From Aeoliella mucimassa (GTDB lineage Bacteria; Planctomycetota; Planctomycetia; Pirellulales; Lacipirellulaceae), in NCBI RefSeq assembly GCF_007748035.1, contig NZ_CP036278.1:6014001-6078000 (forward strand): a stretch of 64,000 nucleotides of DNA. The letters are read 5' to 3'. Shown here in pieces: positions 61,945 to 64,000 of the stretch. A model generated the notes under the pieces. That model was given only the letters and a program-made list of their open reading frames with translations, was not told the origin of the DNA and made no database searches. Positions within the stretch are counted from its first letter, which is position 1. Each line of letters starts with the position of its first letter. The position numbers were made by a program, and so were the translations under genes.

Positions 61945-63219
61945 TTATCCTCGCACTTGTCCTTGTCCTTGAACAATGTATTTATAAGTGGTGAGTTCCT
62001 CGATGCCGCAAGGTCCTCGGGCGTGGAACTTATCGGTGCTGATCCCGATTTCGGCTCCCAGGCCAAATTCTCCCCCATCATTGAATCGCGTGCTGGCGTT
62101 GATCATCACGGCCGAACTGTCGGCCCCTTCAGCGAACAGCCGGGCTGGCTCCAAGCTGGTGGTGATGATCGCCTCGGTGTGTCCAGAGCCGTAGCGATTG
62201 ATATGGTCGATCGCCTGCTCAACGGAATCGACCACCTTGCACGAGATGATCGGTCCCAAGAACTCGGCTCCAAAATCCTCTTCGGTGGCAGGAACTGCCT
62301 GACTCAGGATCTGGCAAGTTTGCTCACAACCGCGAATCTCCACGTCGTTGGCAGCGAGTGCCTTCGCGACGCTTGGCAGGAACTCGGCCGCTACGTCTTT
62401 GTGTACCAGCAGCGACTCACAGGCGTTGCAAACCCCCATCCGCTGGCACTTGCTGTTGATCAATATTTGCTCGGCCATCGACAAGTCGGCATCCGCGTGT
62501 ACATACACATGACAATTGCCGTTGAAGTGCTTGATTACCGGCATCGTCGCTTCAGCGACCACTCGGCGAATGAGCCCTTCGCCGCCCCGGGGGATGGCGA
62601 CATCGATCAACTGGCTTAGCTTAAGGAAATGTCCCACGGCCGCCCGATCGGTAGTGTCGACCAACTGCACTGCATGCTCCGGCACGCCATGCTCTTTGGC
62701 CGCCAAGGCGAGCTGCGCAACAATGGCTTGGCTCGAGTGGATGGCTTCTTTGCCGCCCCGCAGAATCACTGCATTGCCCGCTTTCGCGCAAATCGCTGCT
62801 GCATCGGCAGTGACGTTCGGACGCGACTCGTACACGAAGAACACCACCCCCAGTGGGCAGCTAACCTTGTCGATCCGCAAACCATTGGGGCGGACCGTCG
62901 AATCGATTACCGATCCAATGGGGTCACGCAGCGAGGCGACTTCTTCCAACGCACTGGCGATGCCTTCGATACGCTCTGGAGTGAGTCGCAAGCGGTCGAT
63001 CTGGGCATCGCTCAAACCGTAACCGGGAGCGGCGGCAATGTCTTGCTTGTTGGCTGCCAGGATATCGCTCGTGTGATCGCGTAGGCATTGCGCACTCGCT
63101 CGAAGCCAAGCGATTTTGGTACCGCCAGGTAGCGAAGCCATTTGCCGCGAAGCGGCCTTGGCCTGCTCGGCGACTTGCTTGGTGTAAGTTTCGAGGTCCA
63201 CGTGGTTGCTAGTACCCAT
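61945..63219 (-). CDS. proA: Gamma-glutamyl phosphate reductase
   Basis: A 424-residue aldehyde-dehydrogenase fold enzyme of proline synthesis. It reduces gamma-glutamyl phosphate to glutamate-5-semialdehyde. The catalytic Cys is in [17 protein letters not shown], and family blocks [18 protein letters not shown] and [17 protein letters not shown] are present. NADPH dependent, cytoplasmic. ProB is not in the window. The gene is followed by fliM with a 45-bp gap and preceded by folP; the three may share transcripts, though their functions are unrelated. Confidence 0.97.
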   Translation of the reverse strand: MGTSNHVDLETYTKQVAEQAKAASRQMASLPGGTKIAWLRASAQCLRDHTSDILAANKQDIAAAPGYGLSDAQIDRLRLTPERIEGIASALEEVASLRDPIGSVIDSTVRPNGLRIDKVSCPLGVVFFVYESRPNVTADAAAICAKAGNAVILRGGKEAIHSSQAIVAQLALAAKEHGVPEHAVQLVDTTDRAAVGHFLKLSQLIDVAIPRGGEGLIRRVVAEATMPVIKHFNGNCHVYVHADADLSMAEQILINSKCQRMGVCNACESLLVHKDVAAEFLPSVAKALAANDVEIRGCEQTCQILSQAVPATEEDFGAEFLGPIISCKVVDSVEQAIDHINRYGSGHTEAIITTSLEPARLFAEGADSSAVMINASTRFNDGGEFGLGAEIGISTDKFHARGPCGIEELTTYKYIVQGQGQVRG

Positions 63220-63329
63220 GTTGAGTGCTGTATTCGTAGATAGAGTGGCGAAGGAGTATCGTGAGTTTCGCGATAGCGGTCAACGCCGCTTGCGAACGAA
63301 TAACGGCGGATCGCCGCGGATGCTAGCGG

Positions 63330-64000
63330 TCAGGCAAGCCCACCCACGGCAGCGAATGCTAGCACTGCTTCGCGGGCGGGGCGTACTTCGTGCACCCGGA
63401 TCACTTGCACCCCTTGGCGTGCCAGCGCCAGGGCGACGCCGACCGTGGCGGCCGAGCGATCGGCCTGGGAGTCGCCGACGATCTTCGCCAAAAATCCCTT
63501 TCGGGAATGTCCCACCAGCAGCGGGCATCCCAGCGAATGAAAGTCGCCACAGTGCGCGGCAAGCGTCAGGTTATGTTCGTGGGTCTTTCCAAATCCAATG
63601 CCCGGGTCGAGGCAAATGCGTTCCAGGTCGACGCCGGCCGACAACAACACATGGCGGCGTGTCGCCAGGTAGTTGCGAATTTCGCCGATCAGGTCGTCGT
63701 ACTGTGGATTGTCCTGCATGGTCTGCGGCGTGCCCTGCATGTGCATGGCGCAAACGCCGGCCTCGGTTTCGACCACCACGTTGATCATCTCCGGATCGCC
63801 TTCGAGGCCGGTAATATCGTTGATGATCTCGGCTCCGGCAGCCATCGCCGCGCGGGCGACTTTCGACTTGCTGGTATCGACCGAAATCGGCACGTCGGTT
63901 TGTGAAATGAGCTTCTCGACGACCGGCACCACACGATCAAGCTCTTCTTGCTCGCCAACCACTTCGGAATAGGGTCGGGTGCTCTCGCCGCCGATGTCGA
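63330..64000 (-). CDS. folP: Dihydropteroate synthase (5' end cut by window)
   Basis: About 223 residues are visible, and the frame runs off the right edge. The DHPS motif DIGGESTRPYSE is read from the last codons, and KSKVARAAMAAGAEIINDITG, CLDPGIGFGKTHEHN and LVGHSRKGFLA follow. It joins p-aminobenzoate to dihydropterin pyrophosphate in folate synthesis. The visible GTG at 63962 is internal. The C-terminus (VHEVRPAREAVLAFAAVGGLA) is complete. Confidence 0.93.
   Translation of the reverse strand, partial: DIGGESTRPYSEVVGEQEELDRVVPVVEKLISQTDVPISVDTSKSKVARAAMAAGAEIINDITGLEGDPEMINVVVETEAGVCAMHMQGTPQTMQDNPQYDDLIGEIRNYLATRRHVLLSAGVDLERICLDPGIGFGKTHEHNLTLAAHCGDFHSLGCPLLVGHSRKGFLAKIVGDSQADRSAATVGVALALARQGVQVIRVHEVRPAREAVLAFAAVGGLA

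Overview
This 64 kb window looks like chromosomal DNA of a flagellated planctomycete, most likely of the order Pirellulales. The evidence is three secreted proteins with C-terminal PEP-CTERM tails (one also carrying a type I dockerin-like segment), two sialate O-acetylesterase (SASA) proteins, a DUF6677 membrane protein, an N-terminally XylR-like AraC regulator, weak and scattered Shine-Dalgarno sites, and moderately high GC. This taxonomic reading is inference from gene content. No rRNA or tRNA gene, CRISPR array or prophage was recognised.

Region 1-20 kb is ordinary chromosome in short mixed-strand units: a partial PEP-CTERM protein, a SASA esterase, a dienelactone hydrolase, a XylR-like regulator, metG with an EamA transporter, a secreted thioredoxin-trypsin fusion, an acidic membrane protein with a GGDEF-like tail, hisI-ridA, a short GT2 domain protein, envelope proteins, xerC, and an MnmE-like GTPase that lacks the family's C-terminal motif.

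Region 20.2-24.8 kb is different: gene-poor, more AT-rich, with long gaps and repeats. It holds an NTF2-like protein, a small membrane zinc-ribbon protein and an overlapping pair of unknown genes, one with a DnaJ-like cysteine array. Between 21384 and 21447 lie three perfect DnaA boxes and one near-perfect box, a candidate replication origin or DnaA-binding locus. Two 105-bp direct repeats flank this cluster and the next gene. A GGGAATCTATT repeat cluster lies at 24.3-24.5 kb.

Region 24.8-41 kb: a DUF6677/small membrane protein pair, an intact IS630-family element inserted just upstream of an isoaspartyl peptidase gene, and a sulfur module (ArsR-type repressor, rhodanese-DUF2892 protein, CoA-disulfide reductase-rhodanese) with a shared operator-like sequence. 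Then come an MMPL/RND exporter, a second SASA esterase, an OprP-like porin, a CZB-type chemoreceptor and an M29 aminopeptidase.

Region 41-64 kb: an acyl-CoA dehydrogenase, lptB, two adjacent signal peptidase I paralogues with zinc-ribbon and beta-rich insertions, a GT4/DUF4254 pair, a BFD-like iron-sulfur protein, an HtrA-type protease, and a signalling operon (thioredoxin-like CPC protein, hybrid histidine kinase with HPt, HD-GYP response regulator). It ends with a PEP-CTERM protein, asnS, trxB, cstA, fliM, proA and a folP gene cut by the window edge. The most notable items are the DnaA-box cluster, the persulfide/CoA module, the tandem signal peptidases, the thioredoxin-protease fusion and the redox-linked signalling operon.
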